Positions 1 to 18,660 of a stretch of DNA of 64,000 bases are shown in pieces. Numbering within the stretch: the stretch's first letter is position 1; the number at the start of each line of letters is the position of its first letter. Location: contig JAJTWR010000311.1 in assembly GCA_021613335.1 (NCBI GenBank), positions 1,101,001 through 1,165,000 of the forward strand, given 5' to 3'. A program made the position numbers and the translations under genes. The notes under the pieces are model-generated. The model was given only the letters and a program-made list of their open reading frames with translations. It was not told where the DNA came from and made no database searches. Source of the DNA: Whitmania pigra. Taxonomy: Eukaryota > Annelida > Clitellata > Hirudinida > Haemopidae.

Positions 1-415
1 ATTCTTTCCAAAGTTTCTAGACTTTTTGTTTGATGTATTAAGATGATTGTTTTTTGTAGTGACTATATTTTTATTTTTTTTAGCTATTCATTGAATTTTT
101 GTAGTTTATTATGTATTTATTTGTAGTGATTATATTTTTATTTTCTTTAGCTATTCATTGAATTTTTATAGACTTTATTAGATTAATTGACTGATGTTAG
201 TTTATGCTAATTATAATTAAAAATATGTCATTGATGCATATTTATGAAATTAAAGCTATCACTTTGTTATCTAATAATTTATACTATTTTGATATTTCTT
301 TTCAGACTCAAAAGATGCTTATGTTCTTTCTAGGATTATTAATTAACCTGTTGGTAGGGTCCCTCATATTGCAATTTCCTCTTGCGGGCATGTGAACTTT
401 TAAAATCCTGTTGCA
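1..415. other. Upstream region of the DYRK gene
   Basis: AT-rich sequence before the DYRK start codon. It holds a tandem duplication of about 67 bp (copies near 55-104 and 122-171) and no reading frame I would call a gene. It could be 5' UTR or intron. Confidence 0.5.
55..171. repeat. Two-copy tandem duplication
   Basis: A stretch beginning tgtagtgactatattttta recurs about 67 bases later with few differences; both copies contain tagctattcattgaattttt. Non-coding. Confidence 0.7.
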
Positions 416-7511
<7,096 letters not shown>

Positions 7512-10500
7512 AGTAACATAAAACAGTTGCTTGATTTTCATTCTCATGTTCTGTGGGTGGTGAATTGCAAGGGGTGGCCTGGCTAAAATGTGTTCTATTT
7601 TGTAAGGAGTTTCACTGCATCGTTCGTTCGTTTCATAAGTTTGCAGATTTTTATTTTTATACTTTTGAGTTTTTATTCTTATTTTCAAATGTCACTGTGC
7701 TGCAGCCATGGTTGGTGTTCACAGTTTTTTTTGCAGCAGATGAGTGATCGTTCGAAATTCTGTAGCAGAAGACTTTATTATTGTTATTACCCATTAGTTA
7801 TTTTTAAGACGAGACATTTTTATAAATACTTTTGATGTGGTGAAATGGACCTCATTTGTGATTGTTAACCGGCGGTATTTGAATTCTGCAGAATGAAATA
7901 ATTGATAAATTAGGTTCCAATCCGGCAATTGATTTTTAAGTCTATTAATCTCTAATTTCTTTTCTAACCAATTACAATTGCATAATCCGTCAAGAGACTG
8001 TAAAGTCTCGCTCAGCTCATACTCAATACCTCTGCGCTCTTGTCCTCTTTTGGATTTACGTTGCCCACCTATGAATTGCTTTTTTATCGATTGACCTGAC
8101 CTGACCTGTGTGTTTGAACTTTGCAGTATGTAATTACGCAATCGCTAACAGAAGAATAGGTCATTCTTTGTGTAAAATTCGGTTCTAAGTGTGTGAGAAT
8201 TGTCATCATATCTCTATTGAAAGAGATTATCGTATGTCCCAGTATCATTGTTCTTGTTGTTGTCAGTTGTTAGAGAATGGTTCAGAGCGAGGAGTATTTA
8301 AAATTGGCTATTTAATCGGAAGGATTGCTGCAAATCAAGGCATTGTACATAGCCAGCTCGTTTTGCTTAACTTAATTGGGTGCTGTCTTCAGATGGATTC
8401 ACTGTTTTGAATCGTGCTGGAATGTAATTTGATGCTCCTTTACAATCTTCATTGCTTCTATAAAATCTTGCTTTATATCATTTGCTTTTTTGTGTTGCGT
8501 TCTTTGAATCATTGCATCAGACTTGGATTTAAGGCTTTTCTGTTTTATTGTGCTTTTACTCACGGCCCGAGTCATCTTTGCGTTGCATTGAAACGAAGCA
8601 CCATATGAATGCATGCGCCGGCTCTTCACCTGATTGGAATGTCTTCACATAAACACAGGGTTGACATTTTCACTTAGTGCCTCTCACTAAGTACAGGTAA
8701 GCCAGGTGATAAGTGGCATCATCACAGGCCTGTTGAATCTTTCAGTGTGAAGACCAAACACCCAAGAGCCATCCTCGAATTGGAGTCGAACCAGGTGCTC
8801 CTTACCTGTTGCATTCGTTCGCTGGGCATTCTCAACTCACCCGTTGCTTGGTCATCGTTGCATAATTTACGTGAGAGTCTGTCAGACTTTGTGTCCGAGG
8901 TCTTCATTGAGTTGTGCGAAGCAAGCGAGCAAGCAAGCGTTTGACGTGTTCTGAGCTTAGATGGGAGTTTTGTTTGCTTTTCTTTGAAATCTGTTATTGC
9001 ATTGATTCAGTGGAGTTCAAAAATGAATTACAGAAGGTGCTACACAGTGTAACTGTAATCAATTCATTTGTTTTGTAAGTGTCCGATTTGCACTTTTTCC
9101 CAAAGTTATTTAAAGGTAGGACTTGTTATTTTCTTTGATTTTTGATTTAGGTCAAGTTTCCTCTCACACAGCAATGTTCTAAAATAACCAGTATTACTAA
9201 ATAATGCATATCCAACGTTTTGCCAACTTCTTTTAGTTGGTAAAATCTCTTATTTTAGCAACAGTATTGACATGATTTCAAACATTTCGAAAGTTTAAAA
9301 TCGTCTGGAAAAGTAGCTTTCCTTGTTAAGCGATGAACTTGCTGGCACATATGTTGCTCTTCTTTGTTTGTTCATTTCCATCGTCATCCGCCGTCACCCA
9401 CTTGATTGAAATTACTGAGATTAATTGTTCAACGATGTTTCTTGTGTTCTTTATTATATTCCTCTGTATGGATGCCCTGTTCAAAAATCCGTAATAGCAC
9501 TTAACCTGAATTTGGCATTTATTGCGATAGTAATTGTGATCAAACAATAATGTTGCTCCTCTTGTAATTAATTATAATAGTGTTTGTGTATCTGGAACAC
9601 TATTAGTCGGGTGTTTTTTATTGTCAGCTATCTCTATTTATAACCTTGGAAATAGACATCAAGTAGCTCCACACTGTCTTGAAATTATTATGAGCCAAGT
9701 CGAGGATTGGGCAAGCACTGATTATCACTGAAGTTTGTACCACTTCTAGCTGTATCAAATATGTTGGTAGCTGGCGTTAACGGGACTTTTATGTATCAAG
9801 TCATGAGATAAGTCTCAGGGAGCCTGGGCTTAAACTCAAGTTTGAGTTGTACCCATCGCTTTTTCAGAATTTGTTGGGGAAGTGGGTAATCATGTCATTC
9901 TGAGCTAAAATTTTTTTAATGGAGTCTACAGTGTGGATCGATAAACATTGAGGGGGTTGGGGCGAGACGCACCATCTGGCTATAGGAATGTATACTTATT
10001 AAATTTACAGGACTCCGTAGATTATTATTTCGTGAGAATTTAACGAAAAACTGGAAATATCTAAAGTTAAGATCGTAAGCTGGGAATGCTTGGAAGCATA
10101 AATTTTCACATTTGCTAGAATCAAGTCTTTAAGTTAAAATTTTTATGAAAGTCTTTTTTTATGTCCTATCTCCCTTATTAATTAACTCCTTAGCTAATTT
10201 TATTAGCTAATCCAGAAGTACTTCCTTGGCAGCAAGAGACCCAATGCTCAGTTAAAAACCTCGAAGGACAGCATCAAAATCATTTATAAGCGATATTTTG
10301 ATGAAAAGTCAGCGGTAATTTAAAAGAAAATGCATAATTGTGTTATTCCTAATCCTGGGACAAAACTCTGCAGCCGTACTTCGCTTTCTGTCAAGCCATA
10401 TGGTGGTTTTTTAGCAGCATCCGCCATTCGATAATAATTTTAACGTCGCTCTAATAGTGTGTTTGAAGAGCAGTATCCAAAGAAAGCCAGGCATGTTTGT

Positions 10501-10981
10501 GCGAGTTGCGCTACTGCATACAGAGTAATGACAGCAGTGCTTCTGGACAATATAAATGCAAGGGCAGCTAAAAAGTCATTTACAATACAAATACTTATTT
10601 ACTACTGTGGATCTTCAAAGAATTTCCTCTGTTAGTTTATATCTCAAGATACTTAAGATAGGAGGAAAAGATGAAAAAGGACAAATATTTGGAAAAGGCT
10701 CAAATAAGTATGTAATATCACAAAAACCACCTGAAATATCTGTCAGATCGTCAGAAGTATAAGAAATGAGCCAAAAAACATGGACCAGCTTAATAGAACC
10801 TTGTGGTTTAGAGATTTTGCACTTTGAACCCAAACATGTAATTGTAAATTTTTGAATTACAATGGATTCAAACCTTGAAATCAAACAGTTTGTTCGCAAT
10901 AAAGATAAAGTTCTGAGAACCAATTATACCAAAAATTCAATTACACGTAGGAAGTAAAACATTCAAAAAATCAGTCATATA
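7512..10981. other. DYRK 3' UTR and convergent intergenic region
   Basis: This 3.5 kb lies between the stop codons of two convergent genes (DYRK + and SLU7 -). Open frames here (for example around 7794-8141 minus and 8189-8410 plus) lack recognisable homology and clean splice sites. The first part is probably DYRK 3' UTR. A perfect 8 bp hairpin (acttagtg, 5-base loop, cactaagt) lies at 8672-8692. Confidence 0.6.
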
Positions 10982-13099
10982 TTACAAATCTTTTTTGCTA
11001 AAATAACTGGCCATAGGGTCGTCTGCTCTCATTCTAAGTCTTTGGTAGGCTTCGACTTCCTCCTCCGTGGGGCCTTTGCTGTCATACATAACATTGTAGG
11101 GGCAATCCTTGTCACCCTTTTCCAACATCTTGTCAACATCCATCTGTCTCAATTTTTCTTTTTTGATCGCCTTCTTCAACTTTTTCTCGTATTCTTCATC
11201 GTCGGAAGTTTCTCGGAGCTTCTTCTTTTTGTGTTTATGCTTCTTTTTCTTTTGTTTCTTGTCTTCTTTTGAATCATTTCCATTCTTAGTCTAGATAAAT
11301 TATATTTTGTTACTAACATAAATATTAACATATTATTGTTGTATCCGTTAATGTTTTTAATGTAATCTTATTTTCTTTGTTAAAGTGAAAGGAACAAATG
11401 AGAAATGAGACTTACTTTTCTTGACGTTTGTTCATCATCGTCATCTTCATCGGAATCTGATGATTCGTCGGAAGTTTCGTGCTTCTTATGTTTCCTCTTC
11501 TTGCTCTTGTGTTTCTTCTTTTCTTCTCTCCTCTTCTTTTCATCTGCTTGTATCCTCTCCAAATGTTGGTGAAGCAACGAATTTGAATCAATAATCGACT
11601 TCACCGGTTCAATTTCAGTAGCATTTTTGAGAACAACTTCTGCATTTGCTTCTTGGGATTCCTTATCGTTCAAAATATTTTCTTTCAGGCCAGCTTCGCC
11701 GATGCAATACGAGCCCCTAACAAGAGAGTGGCAGCAACTGTAACCCCATCTTCCAGCCTCCCAATAGGAACCCCAGACTTCAGTGTGGTTCTTTTCCAGC
11801 ACATCCTCTTCATATTTTGACTTGACGACTCTTTTCTTGTTTCCCTTCACCAACGTTCCATGCCTTGAATATTCGACGTATTCTTCATTCTGACCCAAAA
11901 GGAATTCTATAGGCGGAGCATCGAGATGCTCTTGACCTCCGTATTTTTCCAGAATGCTTCCTTTGGCCTTTTCTTTGTAGGTCTCCTTTTTTTTCTGATA
12001 TTCTCTGTGAAGCAACTCCAGCTTTGTTGGATCTGCCTGAACATTAACATCTGTTCCTTTAGAATAGGCTTCCCAGGCAAACATCTGTTTTTTGACGGTA
12101 TCGCTTGCTTCGCCAGACCACCTTACAAAGTTATCACCTGCATAGGGCAACTCTTTAGCATCTACTCCATTACCATCGAAAGGATTAGCCCTCATGGCTC
12201 TGGTCTTTGGGTCATAGAAGGCAGAATTAACATCAAGATTGTAGAGATACTTGGCTGTGTCTTCTCTAATTCTGAGATTTCTGACAGTAATCCTTTGCTT
12301 TGTCTCAAACTTCTGACCGGGCATAGCAATATCATCTGCATATTTGTCATCATCTTCATCTTCATCGTCATCTGGTCCTTCATCTCCATGTTTTTCATCA
12401 AGAAGAGATGTTTCCAATTTTTTGGCCTTCATTTCACGTTTGACTTCCTCCACCTTTTGAAAATCCTCCACAATCTTCTTATGCTCAATGGGGTCGTAGC
12501 CATTCCACCTATCTCTTTTGCCATCATACGAGAGATGAAGATTTGGCTGTTCACAATCATCTGGGGCAAACTTTCTACTATACTTGGCTCCTACCTTTCT
12601 AGGCTTTTCAAGACAAAATTTTTTCGTGTGTCCTAGAGCACCACAATTCTCACAAGCCCCTTCCCTGAATTTGGTGGCAACCTTGCCCATCTGAGCACCT
12701 TTAATGTACCATTCCTCCATTGAAGAGTAATGCTCCTTTCTTTCATCTGGCTCTCTTTGATGCTTCAATGTTGGTCTCATGGCTCCAGTGTACCACGGAG
12801 CTTGCATGATATATTGAGGAATGTGTGGATTGATGTCCCTAAATAAATATATAAGCAGTTAATTATTCTCAACCCTTTCAAAGTCTTTCCATTTTTATTG
12901 ATAAATAAAAACCATAATACACTTACTTTCCCTCCTCATCTTGCATGGCTGGAGCTGTACCAGCCTTCCTAGCCTCTTCCAACTCTTTGATCTTTCTCCA
13001 ATCTTCTTTTTTCTTTTTTTCACTAGTCTCATCCACCATCTCCTCAGTTTTGGTCATTTTTGCCACCATTGAAGGTGGTACATTTACTTGAAAGGACAT
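10982..13099 (-). CDS. SLU7: SLU7 pre-mRNA splicing factor (3 coding exons)
   Basis: Minus-strand exons 13099-12927, 12838-11416 and 11290-10982 join in frame to 634 residues (human SLU7 is 586). SLU7 acts in the second catalytic step of splicing, helping select the 3' splice site, in the nucleus. Visible landmarks: the N-terminal [18 protein letters not shown] block, [10 protein letters not shown], a CCHC zinc knuckle (C120-E-N-C-x4-H-x4-C133, [15 protein letters not shown]), [34 protein letters not shown] core, [26 protein letters not shown] and [17 protein letters not shown] segments. A Lys-rich tail ends [12 protein letters not shown] chose the ATG at 13099 because the upstream in-frame ATG (13120) lies across what looks like a 5' UTR splice acceptor (ttagctcag at about 13105). 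Confidence 0.97.
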
Positions 13100-14046
13100 C
13101 TTTACCTGAGCTAAAATCATTCATTACACTATATTAGTGCTATAAAATATCAAATTTAACATAGCTTGCCTGAACTGGCAAGTTATCCTTAAAGAACATT
13201 ATGGAATGCTAATACCATCAAACATTTACTGTTGTAGTTGTACATATGCTTAATTTATATCATTTTGATTGCAAATGTTTCCTTTCACAAAGACTTAAAA
13301 CGATTAACAAATTTAAATCAATAGATGTTTATTATTAAGAAGAAACATGTATGGGGTTGATATGGGATCATTTTTAAATGCTAACTCTAAATAAAAAGAA
13401 TACATCACCAGCTAAAGTTTTTTGAAACTCACCATAAAACAACAAAACGACGCTATCTCAACAATATTTAACAAAAGTCCCCTTTTGCCACAAAACACAG
13501 CTACGTATCAAAGTAGCTTTCGTAAACAACGAAGTTTATGTTTATGATATTATCGCTCTTTTAGTTATTGTAAATGTATATACATTAAATCCTTTTTTTA
13601 TAACGAAATTGCGAGACAACAAAAATCTTAATTTCTTATGGAATGTTATAATAAGGAGTTTTTCTCAAGCATTCCTACTCAATGTAAATTGAGTCAGACT
13701 TTCATATGATTTGTTGACGTTTTAATGTACAAACTGTTTTTGTTTGTTATTCAATTTTAAGCATTAAAATATTACATAAAAAAATTTTTTTAATTAAAAA
13801 GACTGGTTAAATCTTTGGGTTTTCTTTGATTTTAGACTATTTTATGACTATTTTAAGTCTAAAATTTCACTTTAAATATTTGATAGATGTTTGTGCAAGT
13901 CACTGGTTAATATTATTTCATGTCAAATAAGTTGAGCAGAATGGGTAAGACTTCTTTTATAAGAATCACAGGTGCGTTCTCTTTATCGCTACCTTAATTC
14001 ATCTAAGTCTACAATTTTCTCTGTGTTTTGAGACTAAGACGCTTTA
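13100..14046. other. SLU7 upstream region
   Basis: AT-rich non-coding DNA containing the probable SLU7 promoter and 5' UTR. I see no gene in it. Confidence 0.5.
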
Positions 14047-14356
14047 TTACTCTTCAGGTTCAATGGTACAACTTGCCACACTTTCATCACATTGAAGATA
14101 TTCATATGCTGCTGAAAGCAGTGGCGGATTTATGGAGGTCCATGCCTTTCAATAATAATATTAATAACAATAATAATAATCCATACGTGCTTATATTTTG
14201 ATTCGAATTTTCCAGAAGACATCGATTATTCCCAAGCAATTGGATACGTTCTTGCGCAAGGAATCGTTCCAAGTTGAAGAGATTTTTAAAAATAGTGTTT
14301 ATGATCACAATGGTTCTTGAGATCACCGCACCAATCTTCCTCTCCGTATTTGCAAT
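14047..14356 (-). CDS. Possible 3' end of a small cysteine-rich gene (two exons)
   Basis: Two minus-strand exons fit in phase. The first, 14356-14327, follows an aacag acceptor and encodes CKYGEEDWC; its donor is gtgatc. The second, 14111-14047, follows a tttcag acceptor and encodes AYEYLQCDESVASCTIEPEE then a stop that overlaps an AATAAA hexamer. Cysteine spacing is weakly reminiscent of small disulphide-rich secreted domains such as ShK, but I do not recognise a family. No upstream exon with signal peptide could be joined confidently. A further minus-strand cysteine-containing frame (YCVGYLDVDCYESF) lies near 14475-14560 but does not splice cleanly to it. Confidence 0.3.
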
Positions 14357-16027
14357 CTGTTAATAGCAAAAATAAGAGTAAATCCCCGTCCGATATTTGT
14401 TGGATATGAAAGATCTAAATTGAATATCCTAGAAATAATGTCTCCTATTTAACTTCAGGGTTCTTTGAAGCCATGGCTTGACATTTTTGACAGCAATCTT
14501 TTGAATGAAGCTTTCGTAGCAGTCAACATCCAAATATCCGACACAATAGTCGTTATCCTTGGATCATTTTTATTTGAGAGTGGCGCAATTGCTACGATAA
14601 AGCTTTGATGCTGAACTTCGAGTAAAATGGCTGTTATTATATAACCTAAATAATATATACGAATACGGAAATACAAATTTTTTATTTTAAACTAAATTGG
14701 GTGGGATTTTTTCACTATCCATGCAAAACAGAAATTGCAACAAAACCAGAAATATTATTCGCGACTATCTATATCGTTCCAAGGTCAGTGTATGTTTATT
14801 GCAAAAATTCAACTTAAATGAATCTTTAATGGTTCTCTTTGTTTCGGTTTTAACTTCGAATTTGATAATTTGTATGTTTTTAGAAAGAAATGCAAGATAA
14901 ATTGAAAACTTTTAACGTTGACAAACCTTAATTCTTTTCTTTCGCGCCTTCGAGTTTTCTAATCATGTCATACATATTAGGAATCTTGCTGAAAAAAGTA
15001 ATGGACTCTGTATGTCCTTTAAATTCGTATGTGTTGTTCTAATTACATTTTAAAATTAAAATAAATACTAGAGACTTAATTAAAATTATCATAGTTATAA
15101 TTCTATATTTATATGCAAATGAATAAATCATCACCTTTTAATAAAAAAAAATTAACTTGACCGGCCCATTCGGTTTAGATTGCTCCAGTGAGAACAATCT
15201 CAAGAGTAGTTATTAATTTTCTCATGTGACAAAATCAGAAATCGGCAAAATGATGTTTACAATATTCGAAGTACATATCAATGTTTCATGCAAATATGCT
15301 AAACCGACAAATTTATCTTACAAGAAATTTTCAGATTAACCAACAATTAAAGGTTCCAAATTTCATTTTCCCGTAACAAACAAAAAAATCGGAATTACTG
15401 ATTCGGCTTAAATCTACAAAGTAACAGTTAAATGCAGTAATAGACGCACTAATGATGAATCCAAATTTTAACAAAGATGTGGAATATATATATTTAGACA
15501 TCAAATCAGTTTTGCCAATGGTCCATTCAACCCCATACTATTCCAAACATGAACTAAAATGAATTCAATTTTAAAGGGTACGTTACAAGTGCTTTAACAA
15601 ATTGACTTATCAAGGTTACTTTAGATCGCAGTTATCGAATGAATTGCTCGGCAAGCTTCAGAATCGATTAAGTTAATAAGCAATAAGTTAACGGACTTTA
15701 TAGCCAGTGAATGATAAAAAAGATTGCAGATTAATTTTTTTATTTTTCAAGTAAGTTTGATTCATCATTCGAAAGGCAAAACACTGCAGAAAATGTTTCC
15801 GCAGGAGTCACATTTTGTGTCATTTCCAAAGAAAGTTTCCATAAATGTTTGGCATTTTCCTCACTTCTCTGGTGACATCCAAAGAGATTCCTCACCATTT
15901 TCTTCTCATAAAATAGCTAAATAACAACAATAGTAATCTAAAGTTTTGAAAATTCGTATCGAAGACATCACTTCACTATAATTAACTTTTGTAACGAGAA
16001 ATTACTACGAAAAGATACATCAAGGCA
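14357..16027. other. Intergenic region between the SDR and the cysteine-rich exons
   Basis: No complete gene is visible. Weak minus-strand exon candidates exist at about 14475-14560 (YCVGYLDVDCYESF) and 14922-14990 (after a ttttttcag acceptor, KIPNMYDMIRKLEGAKEKN then stop), neither assignable to a family. Confidence 0.4.
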
Positions 16028-17612
16028 TTATACAAAAAACTTGCATACTCCGCCAGATAGTTTTTCAACATCTCGACGAATGCAGAGATTGAAGATATTT
16101 TTTGCAGCTGCATCAGTTGGACACAGAATGAAGTAAGAAACGAAACGAAGAATTACGCCTCTTAGGCCAGGCCAATGCTTCTGGAGGTCAGACTGTACTC
16201 GACCTCAGTATGAAAATAAATTAATAAATCATTATGGAAATAAAACTTTATGTAATACAATTGTTTAATAATTTTGTTAGTAGCTAAGCTAATTAATTTT
16301 AAATATTAACTTATTAATTATTAATTTAATGTATTTTAATAATTGGCTACTGTGAATATAATTGATTTAAATGTTGTTTGAATGAATTTTCGAATCGTAT
16401 ATTAAGAGTACTAACAAGACAACTCGAGATTATGTACCGACATAAATTAAAATAAATTAAATGATTTATTAGTTAAGAATAAATAACTTATTAAAATAAA
16501 CATCCATGTATTTTATGTCACGCACATGTATGCGCATAAAATTGAAATACATTTCCACGGCAGGAAGCATTATCACCTGGATGGATGGAAAGGACATCAA
16601 CGCCTTGGTCATGATATTTCCTCTGAACTTCATCGCTAAACAGAACCATGCAAAGTTTGGTATTGGCGTATGACGTCACTATTGAAAACTCATTTTGATT
16701 GGTCAGGGCTGTGACGTCGGAGCTAATCAATTGCGTCGCTCTGCTTATTATGTCAGAGGTCAGGTTTATAATGAGCAGGCGATTATGATGAAGATCGTCG
16801 TCAGCATCTATACGACCTCCGAGGAAGAGCAGCGTAAGCAGGAAGTGGGACAAATAGTTCACCTGGAAACAGTAGTCGTTGCCATCGAGACTCATTTTCT
16901 TGGGTCCCATGTATCCTGGATTGTTTGCAATGCATTTTGACAATTGTATGAGTTAAAAAATGTAATAAATATTTTAATCGGATTCAACCTGCATTGTTAA
17001 TCAGTATGTCCACTTTCTTATATTTTGAAGAAACGCTTCTATAAAAGAGAAGTACGGACTCGAAGGACGATAAATCCAGAAAGAGTTCCACGAATTTGTT
17101 CTCAGCGTCATCTTCATCAATCAATGAATTCTTCGTCACTGATCTACATCCGCCAACAACGGTGGCTCCGTGGCACATCAACTGGTGGGCCAACGTTTTT
17201 CCAATGCCGCTTGAAGTTCCTGAATTATTTGTTTGGCTCTTTTATTTATTTAACTAAAATTGTACATCTAACTAATGCAATTCATTGTAAATGTGTAAGA
17301 ATCAGTTTACTTATAGTTTAAAAGACAATGTAGCCTTCAAAGAAATCAAAAAATAGTGTGGAGAAAGCCATAATAAAATTTTAAGAGTTTTCGGTGAGTC
17401 AATGCTCATAACATTTTCTCTTATATTTTAGAAAAATAAAATTGACTTTATCTGACTCGTCTAGTTAGCAAACCTGTTAGAACTACCACTTTTCCATTCA
17501 AAATGTCCTCGGGAATGTTAAAATCATAATTTCCATGTGATTTGTTTCTGTAGAATTTCATGATGACAAATGCCAGAGGAATTAAACATAAAATAGCTAA
17601 CACGTAGTCCAT
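16028..17612 (-). CDS. Short-chain dehydrogenase, retinol dehydrogenase 11-14-like (4 exons)
   Basis: Minus-strand exons 17612-17474, 17219-16989, 16915-16577 and 16203-16028 join in frame to 294 residues. An N-terminal hydrophobic anchor (YVLAILCLIPLAFVIMKF) precedes the Rossmann fold with dinucleotide motif TGTSSGIG (46-53), the NNAG motif (121-124), a candidate catalytic Ser in NLTS (S177), catalytic Y206-x3-K210 (SYANTKL) and HPG near 237. This matches membrane-anchored classical SDRs that reduce or oxidise retinoids or other lipids using NADP(H); the exact substrate cannot be read from sequence. The start is the first ATG in the exon; the frame upstream opens only from a TTG. The C-terminal exon (FILCPTDAAAKNIFNLCIRR) fits the usual RDH end. 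RDH11/12/13/14 or a WWOX-like SDR are the alternatives. Confidence 0.88.
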
Positions 17613-18660
17613 TTTATTGCAATATGTTAAACTTTTGTTTATCAATAAACTTTGAATTTTTAGAAATAAATTTTAGTTTATAACGTAAACAATTGCAGCC
17701 TGCAAACTAGTCCAACAGCCTGGTGGTAGAGCGAAGAAATATGAACAGGATTCGCTTTATCGTGGCGCTTGTCTCAAATCGGGGATGATTACTTTCAAAT
17801 ATGTTCAATTAGCTGTTGAAAACAACGCATTTTATCCTTCAAATAGTTTATTTGCACAGAAAGTTGGCAACGACATAAAATTAAGTTTGTCTGTCTTCTG
17901 GTTGTTTTAAAAGTACTCTTGTCTGCACAAATATCCTTTGAATAGGTGTGAAACTTATACAGGTAGTAACAAGCATTTTGAAATTCTGATATTTGGTGGA
18001 ACCTTTAGTTGCGATATATTACTTCTAATGATTAATCTCCATATTTTACCACGAAATTCGTAAAAACAAAACAATCCATCAAATAAATAAAAGATTTTGT
18101 TATTACGATTTCAGTCTTTGGCAATATTTTCTTCTTTGGAGACAGAATTTATAAACAGATGTGTTAAAGTTTGCAAGTGTTTGTTTACAAGTGTAACAAA
18201 TAATAAGAATAAGTCGGACACAAAGATATGGATCGTTGTTGATAGGCGCTTTCTCATCAGATCATGACGGGGGCTGGCATTCCCCTTTTCCCCATCTTTA
18301 CAAAATCTACAATTAGGTTAATCAAAAAGTACAATAACTTAGTGAGTGAATCATTTAACCAGGCTCCATTTAGGACGTGCATTATTGTTACTTATTATTC
18401 GAAAGATTTTTAGTATTTGCCAATTGTTCAAATGCTTGTTTTTTTTTTTTAAACTATTATGTTACACGTTAAAATTAGCATAGATTTTTATAAATTTCAA
18501 AATGACCGATAGAAAAACAATATATTCGTAATTAACTACGTCTGTCATTTAAAAAAAAAACAACATTACCAACACGAATTAGTTAAAATGGACATTTAAA
18601 TAACCTACTTATCGACCATGTAATTGATGTGCAAATGAAAAAATCTTATAACGTAAGAAA
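17613..18660. other. Intergenic, between the SDR promoter and the FTP-WSC-EGF gene 3' end
   Basis: AT-rich; no exon recognised. It should contain the SDR 5' flank and the 3' UTR of the upstream minus-strand gene. Confidence 0.5.

Noticed and set aside
8189..8410. Cys-rich plus-strand frame (ENCHHISI ... CSCCCQLL)
   Set aside because: No ATG, no splice context, no recognised family; it lies in the likely DYRK 3' UTR.
8770..8835. tRNA-like T-arm (ggttcgactcc on the minus strand)
   Set aside because: Only three T-stem pairs form and no acceptor, D or anticodon arms can be drawn.
11926..12636. 236-codon plus-strand open frame
   Set aside because: It is the complement of the SLU7 coding exon, which is conserved end to end.
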